This document shows positions 1-7,283 of a stretch of 64,000 nt of DNA, piece by piece. Within the stretch, counting starts at the first letter, position 1; every line of letters begins with the position of its first letter. The position numbers and the translations under genes were made by a program. Under the pieces are notes generated by a model, which ran no database searches, had not been told where the DNA came from, and saw nothing but the letters and a program-made list of their open reading frames with translations. The DNA lies in NCBI RefSeq assembly GCF_003985145.1, contig NZ_ML133530.1:169581-233580 (forward strand). The letters run 5' to 3'. The stretch is from Rhizobium anhuiense (GTDB taxonomy: Bacteria > Pseudomonadota > Alphaproteobacteria > Rhizobiales > Rhizobiaceae).

Positions 1-210
1 ATCGGTGTGATAGATGAACAGCCGCGGCATATAGAACAATCCAGCCATCCAGGAAATGACCGCGATGATGTGCAGTGCCTTGATCCAGAGATAGAGATTA
101 TCGGGGTTCCAGGCGAAAAGCCCGACCGCCATCAGCGCGAAGAAGACCAGCGCAAAATGGGCTCGGCGCCGGGCGTAAGCGCCAGGTCTCCGATCGGTCT
201 GCTTCTCCAT
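1..210 (-). CDS. hemJ: HemJ, protoporphyrinogen IX oxidase (3' end cut by window)
   Basis: This is the first 70 codons of a membrane protein, read on the minus strand from an ATG at 210 and running off the window edge. After a charged N-terminus come a hydrophobic stretch (HFALVFFALMAVGLFAW) and then LWIKALHIIAVISWMAGLFY, which carries the conserved histidine of the HemJ (formerly CopD-like/UPF0093) family. HemJ oxidises protoporphyrinogen IX to protoporphyrin IX in the inner membrane and replaces HemG/HemY in most alphaproteobacteria. It starts 2 bp after the hemE stop codon, so the two haem genes are co-transcribed. Identification is firm; the C-terminus is not seen. Confidence 0.9.
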   Translation of the reverse strand, partial: MEKQTDRRPGAYARRRAHFALVFFALMAVGLFAWNPDNLYLWIKALHIIAVISWMAGLFYMPRLFIYHTD

Positions 211-212
211 CG

Positions 213-1259
213 TCACGCCCCGCCTCGCATCCGCCCGCCACGCACACGATCGACCAGCAGACGCACATGCTCGGGGTCGGCCTGCGGCGTGATGCCGTGA
301 CCGAGATTGAAGATCAGCGGCCCATTGCCGAGATGCTGCAGAATATCGTCGATGCCCTCTTCAAGCGCCCGACCGCCGGCAACGACGCGCATAGGATCGA
401 GGTTGCCCTGCACCGGCCCGTCCTTTTGAAGTTCGGCGGCAAAGGCCAGCGGGACAGACCAGTCGAGACCGATCGCATCCGCACCAGTCTTCTGGCGATA
501 GGTTTTCAGCTGGTAGCCGGCGCCCTTGGCGAAAGCGATGATGCGCGCGTGTGGTCGCTGCGATTTGACCGAAGCGATCATCCGCGCAACCGGCCTGATC
601 GCGAACGCCTCGAATTCCCTCTCACCGAGAACGCCGGCCCAGGAATCGAAAATCTGCACGGCATCGGCGCCGGCATCAATCTGGGCCACGAGATAATCGG
701 CCGATACGTCAGCAAGCAGCATCAGCAGATGCTCGAAGGCGCGAGCATGCCGATACGCGAAAAGGCGGGCAGGCGCCTGATCCGGCGTGCCATGTCCGGC
801 GATCATATAGGTCGCGACCGTCCAAGGCGCGCCGCAGAAGCCGAGCAGCGTCGTCTCGGCTGGCAGCCCCTCACGCAGCCGCCGCACCGTCTCCAGCACC
901 GGCCTGAGATAACCGACAACCTCTTCGCCATTCAATCTGCTGATCCCGGCTTCATCGATTGGATCCATCTCAGGACCATGGCCTTCGGTGAACCGGACGT
1001 TCCGCTTCATTGCATCGGGAATGACCAGGATATCGGAAAACAGGATGGCTGCATCGAAGCCATAGCGGCGGATCGGCTGCAATGTCACTTCGACGGCGTG
1101 ATCGGGCGTATAGCAAAGATCGAGAAAACTTCCCGCCTTTGCCCGTGTCTCCCGATACTCCGGCAGATAGCGCCCCGCCTGCCTCATCAGCCAGAGAGGA
1201 GGAGGGGAGAGGCTTTCGCCATCCAGAACCCTCATGATCTTTCGGCGCGTCTCGCTCAA
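213..1259 (-). CDS. hemE: Uroporphyrinogen decarboxylase
   Basis: This 348-residue cytosolic enzyme decarboxylates the four acetate side chains of uroporphyrinogen III to give coproporphyrinogen III. The family signature LWLMRQAGRYLPEYR is at residues 22-36; GFCGAPWT and the C-terminal NLGHGI motif are also present, and the length is normal. The next gene is hemJ, a later step of the same pathway. Its 5' side faces the presumptive replication origin, the classical alphaproteobacterial arrangement in which hemE flanks oriC and its promoter fires out of the origin region. The ATG at 1259 directly precedes SETRRKIM, and no better start is seen. Confidence 0.97.
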   Translation of the reverse strand: MSETRRKIMRVLDGESLSPPPLWLMRQAGRYLPEYRETRAKAGSFLDLCYTPDHAVEVTLQPIRRYGFDAAILFSDILVIPDAMKRNVRFTEGHGPEMDPIDEAGISRLNGEEVVGYLRPVLETVRRLREGLPAETTLLGFCGAPWTVATYMIAGHGTPDQAPARLFAYRHARAFEHLLMLLADVSADYLVAQIDAGADAVQIFDSWAGVLGEREFEAFAIRPVARMIASVKSQRPHARIIAFAKGAGYQLKTYRQKTGADAIGLDWSVPLAFAAELQKDGPVQGNLDPMRVVAGGRALEEGIDDILQHLGNGPLIFNLGHGITPQADPEHVRLLVDRVRGGRMRGGA

Positions 1260-1476
1260 GCGCTTCTTCCCTATAAAAAATCAAAGATATTTTAAAAGGT
1301 TTCTATTTCTTAGAGTCGGTGTCTATCAAGGATTAAAATCCATCCACTGCCGATGCCATTTGTCGCGCACCTGCAAAAAACATTGGAAGGATTTCGCCGT
1401 TGTTTCCGAGGTTCGGGGAAAAGCTGAATCTGAAAATGATTCCAAGCCCTTCGGAATGGGTGATTTTTTTCGTGGC

Positions 1477-1496
1477 TGTGGATAGGCTGTGGACCA
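1477..1496 (-). promoter_or_regulatory. Pair of near-consensus DnaA boxes
   Basis: TGTGGATAG (1477-1485, one mismatch) is followed after 2 bp by TGTGGACCA (1488-1496, two mismatches), both in the same orientation as the perfect box at 1566. The close same-strand spacing is typical of DnaA oligomerisation sites. The weaker third box TCGTCCACA (1524-1532) points the other way. Confidence 0.65.
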
Positions 1497-1565
1497 GTTT
1501 TCCAGAAATCGATCTTCTCCCCATCGTCCACAGGGCCAACCGAAACCGATCCGCAAAATCCGAAA

Positions 1566-1574
1566 TGTGGATAA
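1566..1574 (-). promoter_or_regulatory. Perfect DnaA box
   Basis: TGTGGATAA is the exact complement of the TTATCCACA consensus. It is the strongest initiator site in the hemE-ppsR gap and lies about 85 bp before the ppsR start codon. Confidence 0.8.
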
Positions 1575-1659
1575 GCAGGCATGTTTTCCCTTGCCGGAGG
1601 CTGCCTCGGCACCGTAGCTCTGTTTCATCCAGTCTTTTCAACAGGCAGCGGAAAATAGC

Positions 1660-2481
1660 GTGGAGAACAGAACGAACTTCTTTCATCTGCATCTGATTTC
1701 TGACTCAACGGGAGAGACTCTGATCTCCGCCGGCCGCGCCGCGTCGGCGCAGTTCAGATCCGCTCAGCCGATCGAACATGTCTATCCGCTGATCCGCAAT
1801 CGCAAGCAGCTGCTGCCGGTTCTCCAAGCGATCGATGACGCCCCCGGCATTGTGCTCTACACCATTGTCGACCGGGAGCTCGCGAGCCTGATCGATGAGC
1901 GCTGCGTCGAGATGGGCGTTGCCTCGGTGAATGTGCTGGAGCCGGTCATGAATGCATTCCAGATCTATCTCGGTGCCCCGTCGCGCCGCCGGGTCGGAGC
2001 ACAGCATGTGATGAATGCCGGCTACTTCGCGCGCATCGAAGCGCTGAATTTCACCATGGATCACGACGACGGTCAGATGCCGGACGATTATAACGATGCC
2101 GATGTCGTCATCATCGGCATCAGTCGTACGTCGAAAACACCGACCAGCATCTATCTCGCCAACCGAGGCATCAAGACGGCAAACATTCCGATCGTCTACG
2201 GCGTGCCATTGCCGGAGAGCCTCTTTGTCGCGACGAAACCGCTCATCGTCTGCCTGATCGCCACCACCGACCGTATTTCCCAGGTGCGGGAAAATCGGGT
2301 GCTCGGGGTGACGCAGGGCTTCGATCGCGAACACTACACCGACCGCGCCGCGATTTCGGAGGAGTTGAAATATGCCCGCTCGCTCTGTGCCCGTCACAAC
2401 TGGCCGCTGATCGACGTCACGCGCCGCTCAATCGAGGAAACAGCCGCGGCAATCGTTGCCCTGCGCCCGAAGCTGCGCTAA
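1660..2481 (+). CDS. ppsR: Pyruvate, phosphate dikinase regulatory protein (kinase/pyrophosphorylase)
   Basis: The 273-residue product belongs to the DUF299/PPSR family. These bifunctional enzymes inactivate pyruvate-phosphate dikinase (or PEP synthase) by ADP-dependent threonine phosphorylation and reactivate it with inorganic phosphate. The N-terminal HLHLISDSTGETL and the P-loop-like GISRTSKTP are the family hallmarks. The start is a GTG at 1660; no ATG upstream keeps the HLHLISDST region in the right place. It is the first gene rightward of oriC and probably opens the ppsR-maf-aroE-coaE-dnaQ series. With PckA, encoded further on, it suggests tight control of the PEP/pyruvate node. Confidence 0.93.
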   Translation: MENRTNFFHLHLISDSTGETLISAGRAASAQFRSAQPIEHVYPLIRNRKQLLPVLQAIDDAPGIVLYTIVDRELASLIDERCVEMGVASVNVLEPVMNAFQIYLGAPSRRRVGAQHVMNAGYFARIEALNFTMDHDDGQMPDDYNDADVVIIGISRTSKTPTSIYLANRGIKTANIPIVYGVPLPESLFVATKPLIVCLIATTDRISQVRENRVLGVTQGFDREHYTDRAAISEELKYARSLCARHNWPLIDVTRRSIEETAAAIVALRPKLR

Positions 2482-2514
2482 GCGCTGACGAAATGCCGGC
2501 ACTCCGAGGAACCC

Positions 2515-3114
2515 ATGACGCCGAAACTCATTCTTGCATCGTCGAGTCCCTTTCGCCGGATGCTGATGGAAAATGCCGGTCTACCCTTCGAGGCGCATGC
2601 CGCAAGGATCGATGAACGGGCGGTCGAAGTACCTCTGGAAAAAGCTGGCGCCAAGCCGGATGCCGTCGCTCTCGTCCTGGCCAAAGCCAAGGCCGAGGAA
2701 GTGAGCAGCCGTTTTCCGGATGGCTTGGTCATCGGTTCGGATCAAACTATGTCGCTCGGCGACCGCGTTTTCCATAAGCCGAAGGACATGGCCGACGCGG
2801 CTGGTCATCTTCAAGCGCTTTCGGGAGTGTCCCACCGATTGAACAGCGCCGTTGCGATCGTCCGCGATGGCGTGCTCTTGTGGGAATATCTGGCGCATGC
2901 CGAACTGACGATGCGGCCGCTGACAGCGGATTTCATCGCCAGGCATCTGAGCCGGGTTGGCGAACGCGCGCTTTCCAGCGTCGGCGCCTATCAGTTGGAG
3001 GGAGAGGGCATCCAGCTTTTCGAAAAGATCGAGGGGGATTATTTCACCATTCTTGGCCTACCGATGCTGCCGCTCTTAAAAAAATTGCGAGAACTGGGAG
3101 CGATCGATGGGTGA
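2515..3114 (+). CDS. maf: Maf-like nucleotide pyrophosphatase
   Basis: The 199-residue protein opens with LILASSSPFRRMLM, the Maf substrate-loop signature, and has VIGSDQT, HKPKD and the C-terminal EGDYFTILGLP motif. Maf/HAM1-type enzymes hydrolyse non-canonical or pyrimidine NTPs to the monophosphate and can inhibit septation when overproduced. It is the subfamily usually found beside aroE in rhizobia. The ATG at 2515 follows a GAGGAACCC ribosome-binding site. The 3' end overlaps aroE by 8 bp, so translation is likely coupled. Confidence 0.92.
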   Translation: MTPKLILASSSPFRRMLMENAGLPFEAHAARIDERAVEVPLEKAGAKPDAVALVLAKAKAEEVSSRFPDGLVIGSDQTMSLGDRVFHKPKDMADAAGHLQALSGVSHRLNSAVAIVRDGVLLWEYLAHAELTMRPLTADFIARHLSRVGERALSSVGAYQLEGEGIQLFEKIEGDYFTILGLPMLPLLKKLRELGAIDG

Positions 3115-3964
3115 TTCACGTGAAACATTTGGGCCGAAAGCGTTTGTCACGGGCTTTCCCATCAAGCATTCGCGCTCGCCGTTGATCCACGGATATTGGC
3201 TGAAGACGCTCGGCCTGCCAGGCAGCTACCGCGCTCATGAAGTCGCCCCCGAGGCCTTTGGTGATTTCATTCGTGCGCTGAAGGACGGCAGTTCCGGCTT
3301 TGCCGGAGGCAATGTCACCATTCCCCACAAGGAAATGGCGTTCCGGCTCGCCGATAAACCGGACGCGTTGTCACGCGAACTTGGCGCCGCGAACACGCTC
3401 TGGCTGGAGGATGGCGTCTTGCATGCTACAAACACCGACGGTCGCGGCTTCATCGCCAATCTTGATGAACGCCATCCAGGCTGGGACCGGCACCGCAGAG
3501 CCGTCGTCTTTGGTGCCGGCGGCGCCAGCCGGGCGATCATCCAGGCGGTCCGGGATCGTGGTTTCCGCGAGATCCATGTCGTCAATCGCACCGTCGAACG
3601 CGCGCGTGAACTCGCGGACCGTTTTGGTCCGAGTGTTCAGGCCCACCCTGCCGGGGCGCTTGCCGAAGTCATGAAGGGTGCCGGCCTCTTCATCAATACC
3701 ACCTCGCTCGGCATGGACGGCGAGGCTGCGCCCCAGCTCGATTTTTCACCTCTTGCAGCCGATGCCGTGGTCACCGACATCGTCTATGTGCCCTTGAAGA
3801 CGCCGATCCTGGCACAGGCAGAAGAGCAAGGATTTCCTATTGTGGATGGTCTCGGCATGCTGTTGCATCAGGCCGTGCCCGGATTCGAGAGATGGTTCGG
3901 ACAGCGTCCCGTTGTCGACGCTGCACTGCGTGCGCTCATCATTGCAGATATGGAATCACACTGA
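3107..3964 (+). CDS. aroE: Shikimate dehydrogenase
   Basis: This 285-residue NADPH-dependent enzyme reduces 3-dehydroshikimate to shikimate in chorismate synthesis. GFPIKHSRSP is the substrate-binding start of the catalytic domain, NVTIPHKE holds the catalytic lysine, and VFGAGGASRAI is the nucleotide-binding glycine motif; NTDGRGF and the late GLGMLLHQA are also family signatures. It overlaps maf by 8 bp, and its TGA overlaps the coaE start by one base (TGATG). Aromatic synthesis recurs in the window with trpF, trpB and trpA. Confidence 0.96.
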   Translation: MGDSRETFGPKAFVTGFPIKHSRSPLIHGYWLKTLGLPGSYRAHEVAPEAFGDFIRALKDGSSGFAGGNVTIPHKEMAFRLADKPDALSRELGAANTLWLEDGVLHATNTDGRGFIANLDERHPGWDRHRRAVVFGAGGASRAIIQAVRDRGFREIHVVNRTVERARELADRFGPSVQAHPAGALAEVMKGAGLFINTTSLGMDGEAAPQLDFSPLAADAVVTDIVYVPLKTPILAQAEEQGFPIVDGLGMLLHQAVPGFERWFGQRPVVDAALRALIIADMESH

Positions 3965-4575
3965 TGCTGAAGATCGGTCTCACCGGCTCCATCGGAATGG
4001 GAAAATCGACGGCATCAAAGCTCTTTGCCGATGCCGGAATCCCGGTGAACGATTCTGATGCCGTGGTCCACGATCTCTATGCCGGCGAGGCTGCGCCCCT
4101 GGTGGATGCCGCCTTTCCCGGCACGATGAAGGATGGAGCAGTCGATCGGCATGAACTTGGCCGCCAGCTCGCTCTTGATCCCGACGGCTTTAAACGCCTG
4201 GAAGCGATCGTCCATCCGCTGGTTCGCAAACGCGAGATGGAATTTCTGGCGCAACAAGGTGCCGCTGGCGCCGACATGGTACTGCTCGATATTCCGCTGC
4301 TCTTCGAAACCGGCGCTGAGGAAAGAGTCGACGTCATCGTCGTCGTCAGCACTGATCCACAGATTCAGCGTCAAAGGGTGCTTGCGCGTCCCGACATGAC
4401 CGAGGAAAAATTCAGCATGATTCTCTCCCGCCAGACACCGGACGCGGAAAAACGGCGGCGGGCCGATTATCTGATCGACACCAGTCACAGTATCGCGGAG
4501 ACGAGGGAACGGGTGCTCGAGATCGTCGCCGACCTGAAAACGCGGATTGCCAAGGGAGATTTCCGGAATGCGTGA
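3964..4575 (+). CDS. coaE: Dephospho-CoA kinase
   Basis: The 203-residue kinase phosphorylates dephospho-CoA, the last step of coenzyme A synthesis. The P-loop GSIGMGKST is at residues 8-16, followed by DSDAVVHDLY and LLDIPLLFETG, all standard for CoaE. A longer in-frame reading from 3892 exists, but the family starts right at MLKIGLTGSIG, so the ATG at 3964 is chosen; it overlaps the aroE stop by one base. The end overlaps dnaQ by 8 bp. Pantothenate kinase (coaA), the first step of the same pathway, lies at 44331-45326. Confidence 0.96.
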   Translation: MLKIGLTGSIGMGKSTASKLFADAGIPVNDSDAVVHDLYAGEAAPLVDAAFPGTMKDGAVDRHELGRQLALDPDGFKRLEAIVHPLVRKREMEFLAQQGAAGADMVLLDIPLLFETGAEERVDVIVVVSTDPQIQRQRVLARPDMTEEKFSMILSRQTPDAEKRRRADYLIDTSHSIAETRERVLEIVADLKTRIAKGDFRNA

Positions 4576-5290
4576 GATCATCTTCGATACGGAAACCACC
4601 GGTCTCGACAATCGCGCCGACCGCATCATCGAAATCGGCGGCATCGAGCTCTTCAACCATTTCCCCACAGGCAACACGATCCATATCTTCATCAATCCCG
4701 GAGATCAGAAGGTTCATCCGGATGCGCTCGCCGTACACGGCATCACCGATGAATTCCTGAAGGACAAGAAGCCTTTTGCGGACGTCGCCGAAGAAATCCT
4801 TACCTTTTTCGGCGATGCGAAGTGGATTGCCCACAACGCCACCTTCGATATGGGCTTCATCAACGCGGAGTTCGCGCGGATCGGCTTGCCGCCGATCCTG
4901 CCGGAAAGGGTGCTCGATACCTTGTCGATGGCCCGACGCAAACATCCGATGGGGCCGAATTCGCTCGATGCGCTTTGCCGGCGTTACGGCATCGACAATT
5001 CGCACCGGACCAAACACGGCGCGCTGCTCGACTCCGAACTGCTTGCCGAAGTCTATATCGAGATGATCGGCGGCCGACAGGCAGCCTTCGGTCTGAGCAC
5101 GGTCAGCAAATCCAACCAGGCAGCTCGCGGTGACATGGCTGGGGATGACGATGAAGTGATTGCCGCAGTGCTCGAGCGGCCCCGCCCGCTTGGTAGCCGC
5201 CTCAGCCAAACCGAGGAGCAGGCGCATGAGGCGCTCGTCGCTAAGCTCGGGGAAAAAAGTATCTGGGCGAAATACGCCAACCTCGATTGA
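4568..5290 (+). CDS. dnaQ: DNA polymerase III epsilon subunit (3'-5' proofreading exonuclease)
   Basis: This 240-residue protein has the DEDDh exonuclease motifs: FDTETTG with Asp7 and Glu9 (ExoI), HNATFDMGF (ExoII) and RTKHGALLDSELLAEVY with the histidine and last aspartate (ExoIII). It proofreads for the replicative polymerase. The ATG at 4568 is preceded by AAGGGAGA at 8 bp spacing; an ATG 21 bp upstream would add non-conserved residues. It overlaps coaE by 8 bp and is the last gene of the rightward run from oriC, ending in a bidirectional hairpin shared with secB. Confidence 0.95.
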   Translation: MREIIFDTETTGLDNRADRIIEIGGIELFNHFPTGNTIHIFINPGDQKVHPDALAVHGITDEFLKDKKPFADVAEEILTFFGDAKWIAHNATFDMGFINAEFARIGLPPILPERVLDTLSMARRKHPMGPNSLDALCRRYGIDNSHRTKHGALLDSELLAEVYIEMIGGRQAAFGLSTVSKSNQAARGDMAGDDDEVIAAVLERPRPLGSRLSQTEEQAHEALVAKLGEKSIWAKYANLD

Positions 5291-5307
5291 ACCAGCCACA
5301 ATTGAAA

Positions 5308-5330
5308 ATGCCCGGGACCAGCCCGGGCAT
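5308..5330. terminator. Bidirectional hairpin between dnaQ and secB
   Basis: ATGCCCGGG (5308-5316) and CCCGGGCAT (5322-5330) form a perfect 9-bp stem with a 5-base loop between two convergent genes. The T-tracts on either side are poor, so termination may be only partly Rho-independent. Confidence 0.75.
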
Positions 5331-5356
5331 CCGTATTTCAGTGAAGAAAGATCCGC

Positions 5357-5839
5357 TCAGTTTGGAACGGCTTGAACCTTGGCGCGGGCCTGTTCTTCGG
5401 CGACGCGCTGGGCGAACATCTGCGTAAAGTCGATCGGGTCGATCATCAGCGGCGGGAAACCGCCGTTGCGGGTGACGTCGGCGATGATCTGACGGGCGAA
5501 GGGGAAGAGCATGCGCGGGCACTCGATAAAGAGAACCGGCAGCATGTGCTCCTGCGGGAAACCGGCCACGCGGAAGACGCCGCCATAGGCGAGTTCGGTA
5601 TGGAAGACCGTCTTGTCGCCATCCTTGGCTTCGGCGTTCAGCGACAGCACGACATCGAAATCCGTATCGGAAAGCGGGTTGGCGTTGACGTTCACATTGA
5701 TGTTGATCGTCGGCGCCTTGTCGCGGGCCTGCAGCGAACGCGGCGCACCCGGATTTTCGAAGGAGAGATCCTTGGTATATTGCGCAAGGATCGAAAGGGT
5801 GGGGTTGGCCGCACCGTTGTTGTTGTTATCGTCTGCCAT
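5357..5839 (-). CDS. secB: Protein-export chaperone SecB
   Basis: The 160-residue tetrameric chaperone keeps preproteins unfolded and hands them to SecA. The N-terminal MADDNNNNGAANPTLSI, the strand ININVNVNAN and the C-terminal PPLMIDPIDF are characteristic of alphaproteobacterial SecB. The ATG at 5839 is preceded by GAGGAAA; an earlier in-frame codon at 5884 would add 15 unconserved residues. In many alphaproteobacteria secB is next to fxsA and a Tim44-like gene, as here. It faces dnaQ convergently. Confidence 0.95.
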   Translation of the reverse strand: MADDNNNNGAANPTLSILAQYTKDLSFENPGAPRSLQARDKAPTININVNVNANPLSDTDFDVVLSLNAEAKDGDKTVFHTELAYGGVFRVAGFPQEHMLPVLFIECPRMLFPFARQIIADVTRNGGFPPLMIDPIDFTQMFAQRVAEEQARAKVQAVPN

Positions 5840-5940
5840 TGGCTTTTCCTCGAGGGGCATGGGAATGGTGCCGCCATCTAACATTTCAGGGAAAGGCTTA
5901 CAACCCTGAGCGCTTGGCGCGGTTGATCAGCCGCAGTGCC

Positions 5941-6456
5941 TCAATCGCCGAGATGCTTGCCGGACCACGGCGAGTTGCGATCCGGCTCTCTATGATAGTC
6001 CTCCTCGTCGAGATCGACCACCTTTGAGTTTGGCTTGCTGTCGCGAAAATCGGGTTGTGGCTCGGAGGAAAAACCGCCCTTGGCGTTGACGACGACGAAG
6101 CGTTTGGCAATCGCCCGCCAGACCAGATCGCGCACCGGCGGAATGAGAATGAGGATGGCAATGATATCCGTGAGGAAGCCGGGAATGATCAGCAGCAGCG
6201 AGGCGATGACGTTCATCGCCGGCCGCAGCAAATCTCGGCCAGGCATCACCCCGTTTCGTCCTTCGCTCGACATGCGGCGCAAAATACCGATGCCTTGCCG
6301 GCGCAGCAGAACCACGCCGAGAACGAAACCCAGCATGACGAGCGCGAGCGTCAGCCACAATCCGATCGCCCGGCCGACGACGACGAAACCGGCAATTTCG
6401 GCGAACGGGAGCAGCAGAATGAAAGCTGGCAGGATCGAAAAACGCATGTCTGTCAT
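5941..6456 (-). CDS. fxsA: FxsA family membrane protein
   Basis: This 171-residue inner-membrane protein has hydrophobic segments at about residues 9-27 and 31-50 and a further one at about 85-106 (ASLLLIIPGFLTDIIAILIL), followed by a polar tail rich in acidic residues. The PGFLTD motif and EIAGFVVVG are FxsA hallmarks. In E. coli, FxsA overproduction relieves phage T7 exclusion by the F plasmid; its normal role is unknown. ATG 6456 and the in-frame ATG 6447 are both possible starts. It is divergent from the Tim44-like gene with a 122-bp shared promoter region. Confidence 0.88.
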   Translation of the reverse strand: MTDMRFSILPAFILLLPFAEIAGFVVVGRAIGLWLTLALVMLGFVLGVVLLRRQGIGILRRMSSEGRNGVMPGRDLLRPAMNVIASLLLIIPGFLTDIIAILILIPPVRDLVWRAIAKRFVVVNAKGGFSSEPQPDFRDSKPNSKVVDLDEEDYHREPDRNSPWSGKHLGD

Positions 6457-6578
6457 GTCCCGGACGTGCCGGTCTCCTCTTGGCGCCGGCGAAGATGCCA
6501 GCCATCATTTGAATCATCTGTATAGGCGGACTATATGGGAGTACAAATCAGAGATGTTAACGGCGGCTGCGATACGAT

Positions 6579-7283
6579 ATGAGTTCGAACGACTTCATCA
6601 CATTATTTTTCCTGGTGGCGGCTGTGCTGATTTTCTTTCAGCTTCGCTCCGTGCTCGGGCGCCGCACAGGAAATGAGAAGCCGCCGCGCGATCTCTATAC
6701 GCCGCGGGATGCGGCTCCGGCCGATGCCGCCGATGCCGGCAAAGTCGTAACGCTGCCGCGGCGCGATGCGACGACCGAGGATGAGGATCGCTTCGCCGCC
6801 ATCGATGCTTTTGCGGCGCCTGGAACGCCGCTCAACGAATCGCTGCGTGCGCTGAACAAGGCCGATCCCGCTTTCAGCCCGAAGGAGTTTCTGAACGGCG
6901 CCCGCATGGCTTACGAGATGATCGTCATGGCCTATGCCGATGGCGACCGGAAAACACTCAAGAACTTGCTGTCCCGTGAAGTCTATGACGGTTTCGATGC
7001 GGCAATCGGCGAACGCGAAGCCCGCGGTGAGAAGGTGAAGTCCACCTTCGTCGGCATCGACAAGGCCGAAATCACCCATGCGGAGACGAAGGGCAGCGAA
7101 GCGCAGATCACCGTGCGCATCATCAGCCAGCTCATTTCGGCCACCTACGACAAGGCGGATGTGCTGATCGAAGGCGACGCCGAAAACGTCGCCGAGGTCA
7201 ACGACCTCTGGACCTTTGCCCGCGACACCCGCTCGCGCGACCCGAACTGGAAACTCGTGGCGACCGAATCGGAACATGAGTGA
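6579..7283 (+). CDS. Tim44-like domain protein (TimA-type)
   Basis: The 234-residue protein has one N-terminal membrane segment (about residues 5-22, FITLFFLVAAVLIFFQL), a low-complexity linker and a C-terminal Tim44/MRP-L45 domain from about residue 90. This is the family considered ancestral to mitochondrial Tim44, which tethers the import motor to the membrane. The bacterial role is unclear; a membrane-associated adaptor is likely. It begins the run to smr and the HTH gene and overlaps mltA by 8 bp. Its position next to secB/fxsA fits, but does not prove, a link to protein traffic. Confidence 0.85.
   Translation: MSSNDFITLFFLVAAVLIFFQLRSVLGRRTGNEKPPRDLYTPRDAAPADAADAGKVVTLPRRDATTEDEDRFAAIDAFAAPGTPLNESLRALNKADPAFSPKEFLNGARMAYEMIVMAYADGDRKTLKNLLSREVYDGFDAAIGEREARGEKVKSTFVGIDKAEITHAETKGSEAQITVRIISQLISATYDKADVLIEGDAENVAEVNDLWTFARDTRSRDPNWKLVATESEHE

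Larger units (their letters stand above)
1260..1659. other. oriC: Presumptive chromosomal replication origin (oriC)
   Basis: This 400-bp gap separates the divergent hemE and ppsR genes, the place where alphaproteobacterial chromosomes (Caulobacter, Sinorhizobium) have their origin. Seen directly: a perfect DnaA box TGTGGATAA at 1566-1574, near matches TGTGGATAG (1477-1485), TGTGGACCA (1488-1496) and TCGTCCACA (1524-1532), an AT-rich block at about 1272-1312, and three CcrM methylation sites GANTC at 1313, 1426 and 1438. One degenerate CtrA-like site, TCAA-N7-TTAA, lies at 1281-1295. No convincing ORF fills the gap. The oriC call is inference from context plus boxes; GC-skew or marker-frequency data would settle it. 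Confidence 0.82.

Noticed and set aside
1260..1659. Dense CtrA-binding sites in the origin as in Caulobacter
   Set aside because: Only one degenerate TTAA-N7-TTAA-like match was found.
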